Below are positions 40,257 through 53,600 of a DNA stretch of 64,000 bases, in pieces. This DNA is from Halicephalobus mephisto. Lineage: Eukaryota > Nematoda > Chromadorea > Rhabditida > Panagrolaimidae. The notes below the pieces were generated by a model. It had not been told where the DNA came from. It made no database searches and worked only from the letters and a program-made list of their open reading frames with translations. Both the position numbers and the translations under genes were made by a program. How positions within the stretch are numbered: the stretch's first letter is position 1; each line of letters starts with the position of its first letter. The stretch is taken from positions 372,001-436,000 of the forward strand of contig SWDT01000019.1 in the NCBI GenBank assembly GCA_009193035.1. The letters are read 5' to 3'.

Positions 40257-43000
40257 ACTTCGATTCGGGACTGATTAGTCGATTCAGACTCCGCTACACG
40301 TAGTTTCGATTTTTGATAAAGAAAATCGCGCAGATTTGGAGTGCCGCTACAGGGATCAAACTACGACTGCTGTAGTTATCCAATTTGAATCTATTTCGAT
40401 CGATTTTTGAAACAAGGTCGAGGAGGAAAAAGTGAAAAAAACAACAACTGCACTTGGACTAATTAGAATCTTCCCTCAGGGATTTGGCCAAAATTTAAAA
40501 TTAACATCAATTTTGAATTTTTCAAAAATATTTTTCAGTTCAAAAATCGTTGAAAAAAATTTTTCGATCATGTTTATAAATTTGACAAATTTTTGTTGTT
40601 GTTTATATAAGTACCTAATTAGATCAGTATTGATTCTAAAAAAACAAAAAAATTAAAAAGAATAAAATTAAAAAAAAACAAAATTTTGAATAAAATTTAA
40701 GAAAAAATAAAATTTTGAATAAAATTTAAAAAATAAAATTTAAAAAAAAAATTTTGAATAAAATTTTAAAAAACAAAATTTTGAATAAAATTTAAAAAAT
40801 AAAAAAATTCATCTAGCAGATTCCGAATGGAAAATTTTTTAAATTAATATTTCTGAAATTATTTAAAATTAATATTTTTAAAAGAATTTTTTTAAATTAA
40901 AATTTTTAAATTAATATTTCTAAATTTATTTAAAATTTAACTTTTTAAAAAAACTACTTAAAATTGATATTTCTAAAATTATTTAAAATTAATATTTCTA
41001 AAATTATATAAAAATTATTTTTTTTAATTTATTTAAAATTGATATTTCTAAAATTATTTAAAATTATCTTTTTAAATTTATTTTTTTAGCTTTTCCGAAA
41101 TTAAATATTTTTAAAAATAAAATTCCTACAAAAAATCAAAGGTAGGTTATTTAGAACCAGTTTTTATAGTAGATCTTTAATTTCCTGATCGTAAACAATT
41201 TTTTGGAAAATAAACCCCATGGTTGATAATCAATTTCGAGCAAAGTACAGGATTCTCCAACAGGAGGTGATGAAAAATCAATTTTATTTTATTTATGAGA
41301 AAAATCAGAATCAAAATAAACAAGAACTTCATGATCAAAGTCTATAAAATCGTTAAAAAATGATAATTTTTCTTTATCGAAAAATCAAAACAAATCGTTT
41401 TCGATGGAATATTGACAAACATAGAAAATTCGTGTCGAGACAATTTTTCGAAAAAAACTATAATTTTTAAAATATAAAATTAAAATAGTTTTTAAAATAT
41501 AAAATTAATTACGAAATTACTAAGTAATATACAGTAATTTCTAGAAATTCGGAAAATTCGCGTTAAGACAGTTTTTTGGAAAAAATATGGTTTTTAAAAT
41601 ATAAAATTAATTACGAAACCATTATGTAATGTACAGTAGTTTCTGAAAACATCTAGAAATTCGTGTTGGGATAATTTTTAAAAAAAAATATGATTTTTAA
41701 AATATAAAATTAAATTAGTTTTTAAAATATAAAATTAATTACGAAACTACTAAGTAATGTACAGTAGTTTCTGAAAACATCTAAAAATTCGTGTCGGGAC
41801 AATTTTTTAAAAAAACTATAATTTTTAAAATATAAAATTAAATTAGTTTTTAAAATATAAAATTAAATATGAAACTAATATGTAAAAGTTAAACCATTAT
41901 GGAACCTACAGTACCTTCTAGGAACTTCTAGAAATTCACGCAGAAACTTTTATTACGTTTGATTTTTTACAATTGTAAAACTAGAATTCTGTGAAAATTC
42001 ATGATCGAAAAATCGATAACGTCATTATTCCAGAGAGATTGCTAACAGTTCAGAAAACAACTTTTATCAATTATAATCTTTTTTTACAATTACTTTTTAT
42101 AAAATACAATAACTTTTCGTTTATTAACAACTTTTTATAAATTAAAATAACTCTATTTTATCGATTATATATATTTTTTGTCTATTTCAATCATTTTTAT
42201 AAATTACAATCGTTATTTTTTTATTAGTTTTTATTCGATCAATTATAGTAATTTTTTGTTTATTAGAGTTACTTTTTATGAATTATAATAACTTTTCGTC
42301 TATTAACAACTTTTTATAAATTAAAATAACTCTATTTTATCGATTATGAATATTTTTTGTCTATTTCAATCATTTTTTATAAATTATAAAAACTTTTTGT
42401 TTATTAAAATTATTTTCTATAAATTATAATATTTTTTGTATTGTTTTCTATTATATCGATTATAATATTTTTTGGTCTATTAATCGAGTTTTGTAATTTT
42501 AAAATTTTTAAAATTTTATAATTTTTGATTTTTTAAATTTTACAATTTTTGATTTTTCCTGATCCCCTTGTTGATTGAAGTAGATCTCCTTGTTGACTGA
42601 AGTAGATCCCCAAAACGACAACTTAGCTGATCAACCAGAACCTTCCCTAAGGGCTTCTGAAATCGCATAATTGACAACTGCCCGAGGACAAATTTCATTT
42701 TTTAAATCAGTGTTGTGACTGTTGTCGGATACTTGATTTATTCTCTTAGACCTCAAACTTGGATAATAAAGCACATCTTCGAAGACAAGATACGATTTTT
42801 TGAACGAAAACAAACGAGTTTTCCCTGGTGCAAACAGCAAAAAAAACAACGAATAATTTTATCTTTTGTCACGTTGACCGAGACCAGACGGTGTACTATT
42901 TTCACAAAATATATAAAAAAATATATAAAATATATAAAAAAATATATAAAATACATAAAAAAATATATAAAATATATAAGAAAAATGTATTTAAAAATGC
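40257..43000. repeat. Intergenic region with degenerate tandem repeats
   Basis: Between CrAT and the next elements. From 41400 to 41930 there are about four copies of a roughly 120-bp unit (AATTCGTGTCGAGACAATTT ... AAATATAAAATTAATTACGA ... TAAGTAATGTACAGTA). From 42060 to 42480 there is a duplicated unit with TAAATTAAAATAACTCTATT. At 42900-42990 there is an (AAAATATATAAA)n stretch. No gene seen. Confidence 0.7.
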
Positions 43001-43056
43001 ATAAAATATATAAACTACAAAGTTCTCAAAAATATAATAATAATAACAACTTAACT

Positions 43057-43148
43057 TAACTAAAAACTTGAATATGTTCTTCGCGCGCTTGCTCTCTTTC
43101 GTTTTGGGTCCTTTCTTGGTCAGATTTTCCTTTTTTTGCGTTGGACAT
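43057..43148 (-). CDS. Possible short ORF or first exon, unknown
   Basis: The ATG at 43148 opens 30 charged codons (MSNAKKGKSDQERTQNEREQ, then AREEHIQVFS) to a stop. It stands out from the AT-rich surroundings and lacks low-complexity repeats. It might be a tiny protein or a first exon with a weak donor (CAA|GTTTTT). No family recognised. Confidence 0.25.
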
Positions 43149-43255
43149 ATATTTGAACACAGGTAGTCCACAACTACTTGTAACTAAGTGTGGTTGAACG
43201 AATTTGATTATGCTCATTTATCTACATAAAAACGAAACAAAAATTAAGAGTTATT

Positions 43256-43730
43256 GTTGGGATAGAAAATATAATAGAGAAGACCTGAAGAGATAGCCTG
43301 AATATCAGGGACCCTGGAATACTGTAGGGAATAAGTGACTTTGAGCTGTGCTGTTGTCACATATCGTTGTTGGTCTGTGGTTTTGTTTAATAAACGATTC
43401 GTAGTATTTCCATATTTCTAAACCTTGACAGTTGTGATCACATGTTCATTTAGGTTTCATACATTCAGTGAAACTTTACCATGGCCGGTCCCAAGCCCGT
43501 GCTGAGAAAAAAGGAGGGTTATCACGCCAGACCTTGCAAGCCGTGATGCGAAAAATCCATATATGCAACGACTCAGTCAACGAGAGTCTCAACCGATCTA
43601 GATGGGCGAAGACGTTCGAGAGGCAGTAGGACGAGCGGAACCCTGAAGAGACTTGAAGACAATAAAGATCGGAAATAAGAACAAGGACATTCAATGAGTA
43701 TAATCCAGTACGCTCAGTTACAAGTAATTA
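43256..43730 (+). mobile_element. Degenerate retroelement fragment related to the 8.1-kb LINE
   Basis: CCATGGCCGGTCCCAAGCCCG at about 43480 matches the 5' start of the LINE at 8131 (CCATGGACGG...), followed by a frame broken by stops. The preceding 200 bp (TGTTGGGATAG ... AATAAACGATTCG ... GACAGTTG) has an LTR- or 5'UTR-like look with AATAAA but no clear target duplication. Internal reverse transcriptase sequence is absent. Confidence 0.5.
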
Positions 43731-43740
43731 TGGAGTATTT

Positions 43741-44270
43741 GCATAAGAACCTTCTGTCAATCTATAATAACAGGAACGTTTCGCCAAACCTTTGGCAATA
43801 AGAACACTTTGCTCATCATTAATAAAGAACACATTTCGCCAATCTGTCATAAAGAAAGCGCAACTTTTGTCTTCATAACAATTTTAAAATGTAACACAAT
43901 TGTCACATTTTTAATAATTATTTGACATTTGTGACGAAAAATAAAACTTATTATTGACAATTATATTTGTTGCTAGATCAAAAGTTATTTTTTATGTAAT
44001 AATGAAAATTTTCCATGAATCTATAATAACAGGAACGTTTCGCCAAACCTTTGGCAATAAGAACACTTTGCCCATTATTAATAAAGAACATATATCACCA
44101 ATCCTTTACAAAAAGTAATGTAACTTTTGATCTTCTAAAAATGTCAAAAATGAACATAATTGTCACATTTTTAATAGTTATTTAACATTTGTGACGAAAA
44201 TTACAACTTAATAGTGACGATTTCGCAATTGTTACTAAATCAAAAGTTACATTTTTTTGTTTCCAAAAAC
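43741..44270. repeat. 260-bp tandem duplication
   Basis: Two consecutive copies (about 43755-44000 and 44014-44265) share TCTATAATAACAGGAACGTT, TTTCGCCAAACCTTTGGCAA, ATTGTCACATTTTTAATA and CATTTGTGACGAAAA. Each has internal inverted words (TTGTCAC and GTGACGA). It lies just downstream of the RasGAP gene. Confidence 0.85.
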
Positions 44271-44607
44271 TCAGATTTTGTAACTTTACAGCCACACTAC
44301 TAACCATTGTACTACCGTAGACTTACCGTATCCTTCACAACCAATTCAACTCCACCATCCTCTTCCAAAAATAAAATTAAAAATAATTTTCAAAAAACAT
44401 TTTTAAATTTTTATTCATCTTTGACATTTTCATCGACAAACAAATTTTATCAAAAAAATTTTCAATTATTTACAAATTGTAGGAAAAAACTGATAAATAC
44501 AAAATTTTTGAGATTAAAAAAAGTGAAAAAACTTGAGGCACCGAAAAACGGCAAAAAAAAATAAAATCAAAGAAGGCACGGGATACTGACTATTGCAAAA
44601 AAAAATT

Positions 44608-47600
44608 TCAATGAGCAATACTTTGACGTGCTAATTGTTGTCGAAGAAGCTCATTTTCTTGTTGAAGTTTTAAAAGTTCTTTTTGAAGACGTTCTGTTTC
44701 ACTATTTTCATATGATTGTTTTAAGTTATATTCGTTTTTAGAAATTTTTCTTTCTTGATTATCATCATCCACATTAACTACAGTAGATTTCGAATGTCGT
44801 TGCATTGCCGACAATGGTATTGTTGTCGTTGTGCCCATCCTAGGGATCATTTTAGGTACTCTTTCGAAACTAGATTGAGACGATTCAGATGACGTTGTTC
44901 TCATTGTTGCTGTCGCTGATTCAACTCCACTACTAGAAGTGTGATAATTATGAAATAACGGACTTGACGGTCGTCTTTGAACTCCCAATTCTTCATAAAT
45001 ATTCGAATTTGAAATTTTTCCAGAACATGTTGGAGGAGAAGATCCAGATGATGAACTACTTGCTGAACATACATATCTCGGATTACTGATTGTCAATGCT
45101 TTCTGAGTTTCAATAACCACAGAAGAACCATCAACAGGACTACTTGTAGCAGAATTGTTTTGACTATTATAACCAGAACTTTGACCTGTTGGTTTTATTT
45201 GTACTTGTCCAATAGCTACAGATTCAGATCTTCTTTTCGTTCTTCTTGGTCTTCTGTCTTCTAAACTTTCATCTGAATCACTATCCAATCTCAATTCCGA
45301 ATTCGTCTTCAACCTAACTCCAGGGATATTCCTCCCAACAGGCACATGATCATAAATATGAGAACTAACTTGATCTCTGTCGTCGTAAATCTGATATTCC
45401 CTCTGTCCGATGGGGTTCGAACACCTCGGAGGTTCCTGTTTCACATACCCAAACCTATTTCCATTATTTTGAACATAATTTTCTTCATAATTAATCGCCG
45501 CTGGTCTTTCGCTTAAATGATGTCTTGTCGGAATAAACCCGTTAGGAATATTCGAATTTGGTGTTGGAGGTTTTCTTGAAATTCTAGATCTATTTTGTTG
45601 AACATGAAATCCTGCATTTAACAAAGCCATGTTGTCATTAACAGCACTTTGAAGTACATAATCATCCGAAGTATTCAAATTACTTGCTGGTTGAATCCTG
45701 TTCGATCCATTTGTCGACAAAGAATGTCTAGAATTATTTCTACCATTATTTTCGTAATCACTTGGACTACCATTAGTGTTAACTGATCCAGTACTCGGAG
45801 TATCTGGCATACTGTATTTATTTCTAATCTCTTTCAGAATACTCAATAATTCAACCAAAACATTGTTCGATTCTTTCGAAATTTGTTCATGTACTTCCAA
45901 AGTCCATACTTCTTCCAAATAGGCATGAATTAAACTCAATTCTTTTCCTAGATCAATAATCACACAATCTCCTCCATTCAATGCTGATCCACAACTAATT
46001 TTCGAAATTTGAACAAGAAATTCATGCATATGATTTCTTTCTTTTTCGATAAATTCGTTCATAAATTCCATATATCCTTCTTTTCCTCCAAATTGAGTAA
46101 AATTAGCCAAAGTTTGAAGAGTTTTCGCAATCAAAGTAAGATTTCTCGATGCTTGTCCCGTCGGATATTCCCCAACTAATCCAAATAAACTCGGCGAAAG
46201 GATAGCTGGACACAAAAATCTCAAAAAAATCGATGACGAAATAAGATTATCTGCCAACTCAGGTCTTCCGCCTTCTTCAAATCTATCTCTCAGAGATTTG
46301 AAAACTTCTCTAAGTTCAAATGGAAACAGATGAGATTTACTGTATATTCTTTCCCATGCTTGTTGAACAAAACCCATCAAATTCTGTCGATTTTTTTCCA
46401 GTACTGATGGATTACTCAATTTCGTCGGATCAACTTCTCCATCCAGATTCTTGTCCAAAAGTTGTTTAATATAATCTTCCAACGTGTTCTTCAAATAATC
46501 CGTCGCAACAAGCTTCATGTAGCCTTCCATTGCCTTCGTCGCCAGAGAATTGCCTCTGAACATCAGATGTTCATTATCTGAAAAAACTCACGTATAAAAC
46601 AACTTTCAAAACTCACATATGAAAGAAAATCTTAGAATTCATATATGAAATTAAATCTTAGAATCCATATATGAAAGAAAATTTTAGAATCCATATATGG
46701 AAGTAAACTTCAAAATCGACATATAAAACTCACCAAGAACATCGACTTCACTCATGACGAGATCGCACAGGAATTCCTTGACGAGTTGTTGTTTGTGCAA
46801 AATTCGCACAAGACTCGTTGCCAAATCTTCTTTAGCACGAACTCCCAGTAGAGGTTCCAGCTTCAAACATAAGGGAAGATAGTTATCTTTCAAAAATTCA
46901 CAAAGACGATTATAGTTGGCCAACGGCAAGACATCAACCGCCTGGAACCGGGCTTTGATTCTCATTGCCGGGGGATCATTATTATTTCTAGATCCAAGAG
47001 ACAGTCTATCTCGAACAGACGGCTCAGTTCCATTGGAAATAGTGTACCTAAAAAATTCAAAATAAACAATTCAAAAATCAAATACTTTTAAACACAATCA
47101 GTTCCTTGATTCTAGAACAACTGATTGCAATTGCTGTTTTAAAAATTCCCAAAAACCATTCGCCCAGTTTCCAAATGAATAATTTCGGAAAATTTTTAAA
47201 TCAAAAAAATGAATCAATCACTCAGGTTCCGGAGCAAATGATTGAAAGTACTGTACATCAAACATTTTTAACTTTCAAATCACTCAGGTTCCGGAGCGAT
47301 TGATTGAAAGTACTGTATATCAAACATCTTTTTTACTTTCAAATCACTCAAGTCCCGGAGCGATTGATTCATATTACCATATACCAAACATCTTTTTTTA
47401 CTACGAAATCACTCATTCAAGTCCTGGAGCGATTGATTATCATTAAAACTTTGTTTTTTTCTAATTTTTACGAGCAAAACCAAAATTACCGTTCATAATG
47501 TCCAAAAACACTGGTGAATTTTATGAAATTTTTGTCAAATCTAAACGACACTCCAAGAATGGACTTTAGATTTTTTCCTAAAGATTTTTGAAAATTAACT

Positions 47601-50600
47601 TTTTCAAATTTTGAATAATCTTTTCCAAATTCAAAATCATGATCCATTTCTTCAAATTTAGAAATAAAAATAAATTTTTCAAATTTAATTTTCGATTTTC
47701 TAATATCATCCAGATAATGCCCCGGGCAACAAGCCGTTGATGGAATAACAATCGTCGACGAATTTCGAAATTTCTTTTTTTTCATCATCTCTGTGAAAAT
47801 AAAAATTTTAAAAATAAAAAAAATTACGAAATAATCTCGACACGAAAATCCTAAAATTCTATTTTTAAAATTTCTCCATTAAATTAATTTTTTTAATTTT
47901 AAAATTTTCTAAAATTTCAATTTTCATATATTTTCGAAAAATTCCACTTTTAAAATTTTATAAAATTAAAAAATATCAATTTTCGAAAAATTTAATTTTC
48001 CAAAATTTCAATTTTTAAGAACTTTCACTCAATTCTAGAACCTTTTATAAACTTGTTTAAAATCCTAATTCACGGAAAAATCAAAGATTGACTTCTTGAC
48101 ACGAATTGACCGATTTAAATTTGACCATTATTTAGATTTATTCAAAAATTGAAAAAAATTATTTTCTAAACTTTCAAAAATCCAAAAAAATTATTTTCTA
48201 AAATCTTCAAAGAAATTTTTTTTTAAATCTTCAAAAAAAAATTTTTTTTAGATCTTCAAAAATAAAAAAAATTTAAAACCTTCTAAAATTTGGACCAACT
48301 GAAATCAAAAAATCCGGCTAAAATTTCTGATTGTTCAATTGACTGGAAAAATTTTTTGTATCTCAAACTTTTAGACCATAGAAGGAAACTTGTTCAAACT
48401 AGACTCAACGTCAAAATCAATTTAGTAAAGAAATCAGAAAAAATTCAATCATTTTTTAATATTCGTTCAACTTTAAAATTTTAGAAAATCAAAGATATTG
48501 AAAATTTCTTTAAATAAAAAAGTAAAATTCAAAAAAATCATTCGTGACATATAATTTAGAAAAATTTAAAAATAAATCTATAAAAATTCAAAAAAATTAA
48601 TTTAATAAAAAAAAATAAAAAAATTAGTGAGATATAATTTAAAAAATTAAAAAATAAATTTATAAAAATTCAAAAAAATAAAATTAATAAAAAAAATAAA
48701 AAAATTAGTGAGATATAATTTAGAAAATTAAATTAATAAAAACTAAAAAATTAACTAATAAAAAAATTCACTTTTTAGGTATCATTTTGAAAATCATTAA
48801 TTTCCCAAATTTTCGAAATTAAAAAAAATCAAAAATTCAATCATATTTAATTTTTTTTCATCCAAATGTGATTTCACAAATCATTCAAAAAACCGGATTA
48901 ACCTAAGGCAAAAAAGGTCAATTTTCAGAAACCATAAGAGTACCAAAAAAGTCAAATTTCGAACAATTGTAAAAGACCTGCCAATCTAGTATTTATCCTC
49001 GGAAAAATATACAAAACCAAAAATGAGGCCGTTTCTCGGACGATCCTCTTTCAGGTATTTAAATTTTGCCCCGTCAAAACTTTTGACTTTCGGAAAATCC
49101 GACCATAAATGGACCATGGCGATTAGAGTCAAAGATTTCCAAGAAGATTATTCAAATTTAAAATTTTTTGAATAAAGATAAACTAGTCCAAAAAATCTTG
49201 AAATTTCCAACTTAAAAAAAATTTAAAATTTCGAAAGTTTTTAATTTTAAATATTATTCTTAAATTTCTATCGAAATTTTATATTTTTAAAATTTCTAAA
49301 AATCAGAAATTTTATATTTTTAAAATTCTAAAAATCAGAAATTTTGTATTTTTAAAATTTTAAAATTAAAAAATCAAAAAATTAAAATTTTTAAAGTCGG
49401 AAATTTTGTATTTTTAGAATTTTAAAATTAAAAAACCAAAAAATTAAAATTTTTAAATTTTTAAAATCAGAAATTTTATATTTTTAAAATTTAATTAAAC
49501 TCTTATTGAAATAAACTTGATAATCTGGTTTCAAGAAAACTTTAGATAAGATAATCAACGTTGCGGCCTGCTGGTTTTGCTCGTAAAATTAAAAATAACT
49601 CGTTTGGATCATGTCCAAATGATAAACCAACCATCTTTCAACAGGAGTTCTGGCAATAAGTTGATCTACATCAATTTTGACGTAGCCTATGGGAGTTGCT
49701 CGATCTTTTTTCTTTTTCGGATCAGCTTCTCTGTAGAGGTTGACACAGATGTCCTTGATCGCCGAGATTCCTCTGAAAATAAAAATAAAATTAAAAATTT
49801 ATAAAAATCAAAATTATTTTTTAAAAATTTGATAATCTTCAATTTGATTCTAGAAACTTGCAAAATTTGAATTTGATATAAAAAATCAGAAACATATTTT
49901 TAAAATTCTTCACTAGATTCTAAAAATTTTTAAAATATTTAAAAAAGTTGAAAATATTTAAAAAAGTTAAAAATATTTAAAAAATTGAAAATATTTAAAA
50001 AAGTTTAAAATATTTAAAAATTTCAAAATATTTAACAAGTTAAAAGTATTTAAAAAGTTGAAAGTATTTAAAAAATTGAAAATATTTTAAAAAGTTTAAA
50101 ATATTTAAAAATTTTAAAATCAACTTACTCAAAATGATAATGTTCTCCCCAGAAACATATTTCGCCTCGGGGCTTCGACGAAGTCTTGGCATAGAGAGTT
50201 TTATCAAGACAAAGTTCACAATAGTACTTTCGTTTCGCTGGAATTCCTTTGGCTTCGAGGATCCACACTTGGAGAGAGTACTCGGTCCTTCTGGAGGTGT
50301 CCCGATGGGGGTTCATTACCCGTCTTAGACTAAAAATAAAAATAAGTATTATTTTTTTAAATTTAACAACATGTTAATTCTTTTTTGCCTCCGGCTATCT
50401 CGAGAAAACCTCAATCTAACAGGAAAACTCATTGTGAAAAATATTTTTTTTTGGAAGACATAAGTTTGTTCAAATTAAACCTCAACTGAACATCTTTCAG
50501 AATTACAAATTTTTTTTAAATAATCACACAATAGAACAGAAAATATTTAAAATTGATTTAATTTTGCCACTTTCAAGATGGGAAAGTTTGTCCTCAAATA

Positions 50601-53600
50601 CCTTTGGGGGAGATTACGGGACAAGGCATTCAATCGCAACATGAATATCGAACGAAAAAGGTCAGCCAAAAACCATTCAACTCCGATCGAGGCCAAGGAA
50701 TCCTCTTCTATCGCTCAACAAGAAATAAAATCTCGAAACAAACTTCCTTAATGACAGTGTTTGAACTGCTTGCTGCCGAATGAAAAAAGTGGATTTTAAC
50801 GAAGCAAGTAAAATCTCGAAACGAAAAAAACTTTAATAATCACTTTTGAAGTCTAATCCCAAGTGGAATAAAAAATAAAATCTCGAAACGAAAAAATTTT
50901 AATAATTATTTTTGAACTTTTGTCTCGAGTGGAATTTTATAAAAAAAATTTAATTCTAAAACGGAAAAACTTTAATAATTATTTTTGAACTTTGGTCTCG
51001 AGTGGAATTTTATGAAAAAAATTTAATTCTAAAACGAAAAAATTTTAATAATTATTTTTGAACTCTGGTCTCGAGTGGAATTTTATAAAAAAAATTAAAT
51101 TCTAAAACGAAAATTCCAATAATCATTCTTAAACTCTGATCCTGGATCGAATCCTAAAACGAAAACAACTTTTAATGGCTATATTTGAACTCAATCGCTT
51201 TTCGGGTAAGAATAGAATTTCGCGCAAAAACTTAAAAGCAAAGCGAAATCAACTCCCATCACGAAAGTCTACCGATCATGGTGAATTTAAGTGTTTACAA
51301 GTGAAGATAGACTTAAAAAAACAATTTAAAAATGGAACCAAATCCCGTCGCGAAAAATAAAAAAATCGAAACAAATTTGATCGTTTCTAAGTGAATAGAA
51401 AAATGATGAAAAATGCAACTTAAAAGAGCAAAATCAACTCTCAACGCGAAAGTCCCTGAAGATCCCAATAAATTGGTCACTTACCAGTACGAGGAAAAAC
51501 TGGTAAAAAGAAACTCAAAGCAATACAAAATCAACTCTCACCGCGAAAGTTCCTGATAATAGTGTCAGGTCAGTTTTTTTGCCAGTGCGTGTAAAAACTG
51601 GCACGAAAATGGAACTCTCAACGCGAAAGTTCCTGATAATAGTGTCAGATCGGTTTTTTTGCCAGTGCGTGTAAAAACTGGCACGAAAATGGAACTCTCA
51701 CCGCGAAAGTTCCTGATAGTCATGTCAGATCGGTTTTTTTGCCAGTGCGTGTAAAACCTGGCACGAAAATGGAACTCTCACCGCGAAAGTTCCTGACAAC
51801 TGCGTTAGGTCCGTTCGTTTACTATTGTGAATGGGAATTCGCGCAAAAAGCGACAGAGCGTGTAATGAATAAGAATTACAAAATCACTTTTGATATATTG
51901 AATTTCCATCGCTATTTCGTTGTACTACCATCATGAAACATATTATTACGAGATAAATCCTAAACAAGTACCTCCAATCGAGTCCTAGAAGAAAGTGGGC
52001 CACGTCGCAGTGCTCCAGAACGGAAAATTGGAGGTCGCGGTTGTAAACAAAAATAAAATTCTTTTTTAATTTTTCTCAGGTTTAGGAACTATAATTATCC
52101 ATGATGATTGTACGGTAATTCGTCCTTTAAGATTTTTGAATTTTAAATTTCTCATCAATTTCGGTCTTTTTTCATAGTTATCAAATTAGTCTAAAAAATT
52201 TAAAAAACGAAGAATACGGTACTTGATTTTTTGGAATTTTGATCTTTACGATTTTTATTAATTTCGAAATTTTTAGGTAAATTTTCGATTACGATTATTA
52301 TTTTAGGCCAATCCAACGATCGAAGAAGTTCAAAAACGAAAAACGAGACAAACCATAAAATCAAGGATCAAAAATCCCAGAGAACCAATTTTCCACTTTT
52401 TAGATCAGTCTTTTTAGTTACGATTGTCATTTTAGGCCAGTTTGAATTTCCAAAAAATCGGTCTCAAGACGAAAATAACACTAATGTTACAAAATAAGGA
52501 AGTCGAAAATCTTCAGAAACAAATTTTCCATTTTTTAGATCAGTCTTTTTAGTTATGATTATTATTTTAGGCCAGTTTGAATTTTCAAAAAATCGGTCTC
52601 AAGACGAAAATGACATTAATGTTACAAAATAAGGAAGTCGAAAATCCTCAGGGATTAACTGTTATAGAACTAATTACCACATGGAACGGAAGTGTTCAAT
52701 GGATAAAACTGACCAGTCGGGTGGCAATTTTGGCCGAATGACAATGACTGGCAAAGGGAAAAACAAATAATCCCGTGCACAAGGCCAAAAACAATCGGTC
52801 AAAACGGATCTCCATGGTTTTTGTCGAAATTTATATGGAAACGGTAAATTCAAAATAAATTTAAAAAATATCATTTTAAATTCTACAACACTATTAAATA
52901 AATTTTGAATTTTATTTTTTTTCCATAAATGGACGTGAGTGACCGCTTGAACAAACAGAAAGTAAAAATGGAATAGATCCACGAAAATCGGATTTTATTC
53001 CATGACTAATTTCAATGATGGATAAACCTAGCGCTCTTCAGAATTTCTAAAACAAAAAAAATGAAAAAATAAAAATTTTCTTTAAATATAAAAAATAAAA
53101 ATTAAATTTCTCAAAATTTCTAAAACAAAAAAAATGAAAAAATTAAAATTCTTTTTAAATATAAAAATTAAAAATTAAATTTCTCAAAATTTCTAAAACA
53201 AAAAAATGGAAAAATTAAAATTTTTTTTTAAATATAAAAAATAAAAATTAAGTTTTTTAAATATAAAAAAATAAAAAATTAAATTTTTTTAAATATAAAA
53301 AAAAATCAAAAATTTTCTAAAAATTAAAAAAGAATTAATTTTTAATTTTTACATTTAAAAAAATCTAATTTTAAAATTCAATAATAGTGTAAATTTCGAA
53401 AATTAAACCAAATCCAAAATTGATCCAGAAAATGGAACATCAGAGACGTCCTTTTTCTTTTCAAAGAGAAATTGAATCCAAAATTTGAATTTGTGAATTT
53501 TCGCATCCTTGGATTCAAATTCAATCGAATTATGAATTCACCTTTTTGGGTCAATAATTTACAATTTAAAAAAACAAAAATTAAAAAATAAAAAAATAAA

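Noticed and set aside
44307..44564. 85-codon plus-strand ORF
   Set aside because: Opposite to the RasGAP 3' flank, Lys/Asn/Phe-rich low complexity.
36339..44608. CrAT and RasGAP as an operon
   Set aside because: Same strand, but more than 4 kb apart and separated by repeats. Nematode operon genes are usually a few hundred bases apart.
52674..52982. Minus-strand ORF as an extra RasGAP exon
   Set aside because: Exons 50329 and 56847 already join in phase with continuous homology, and this ORF matches no RasGAP segment.
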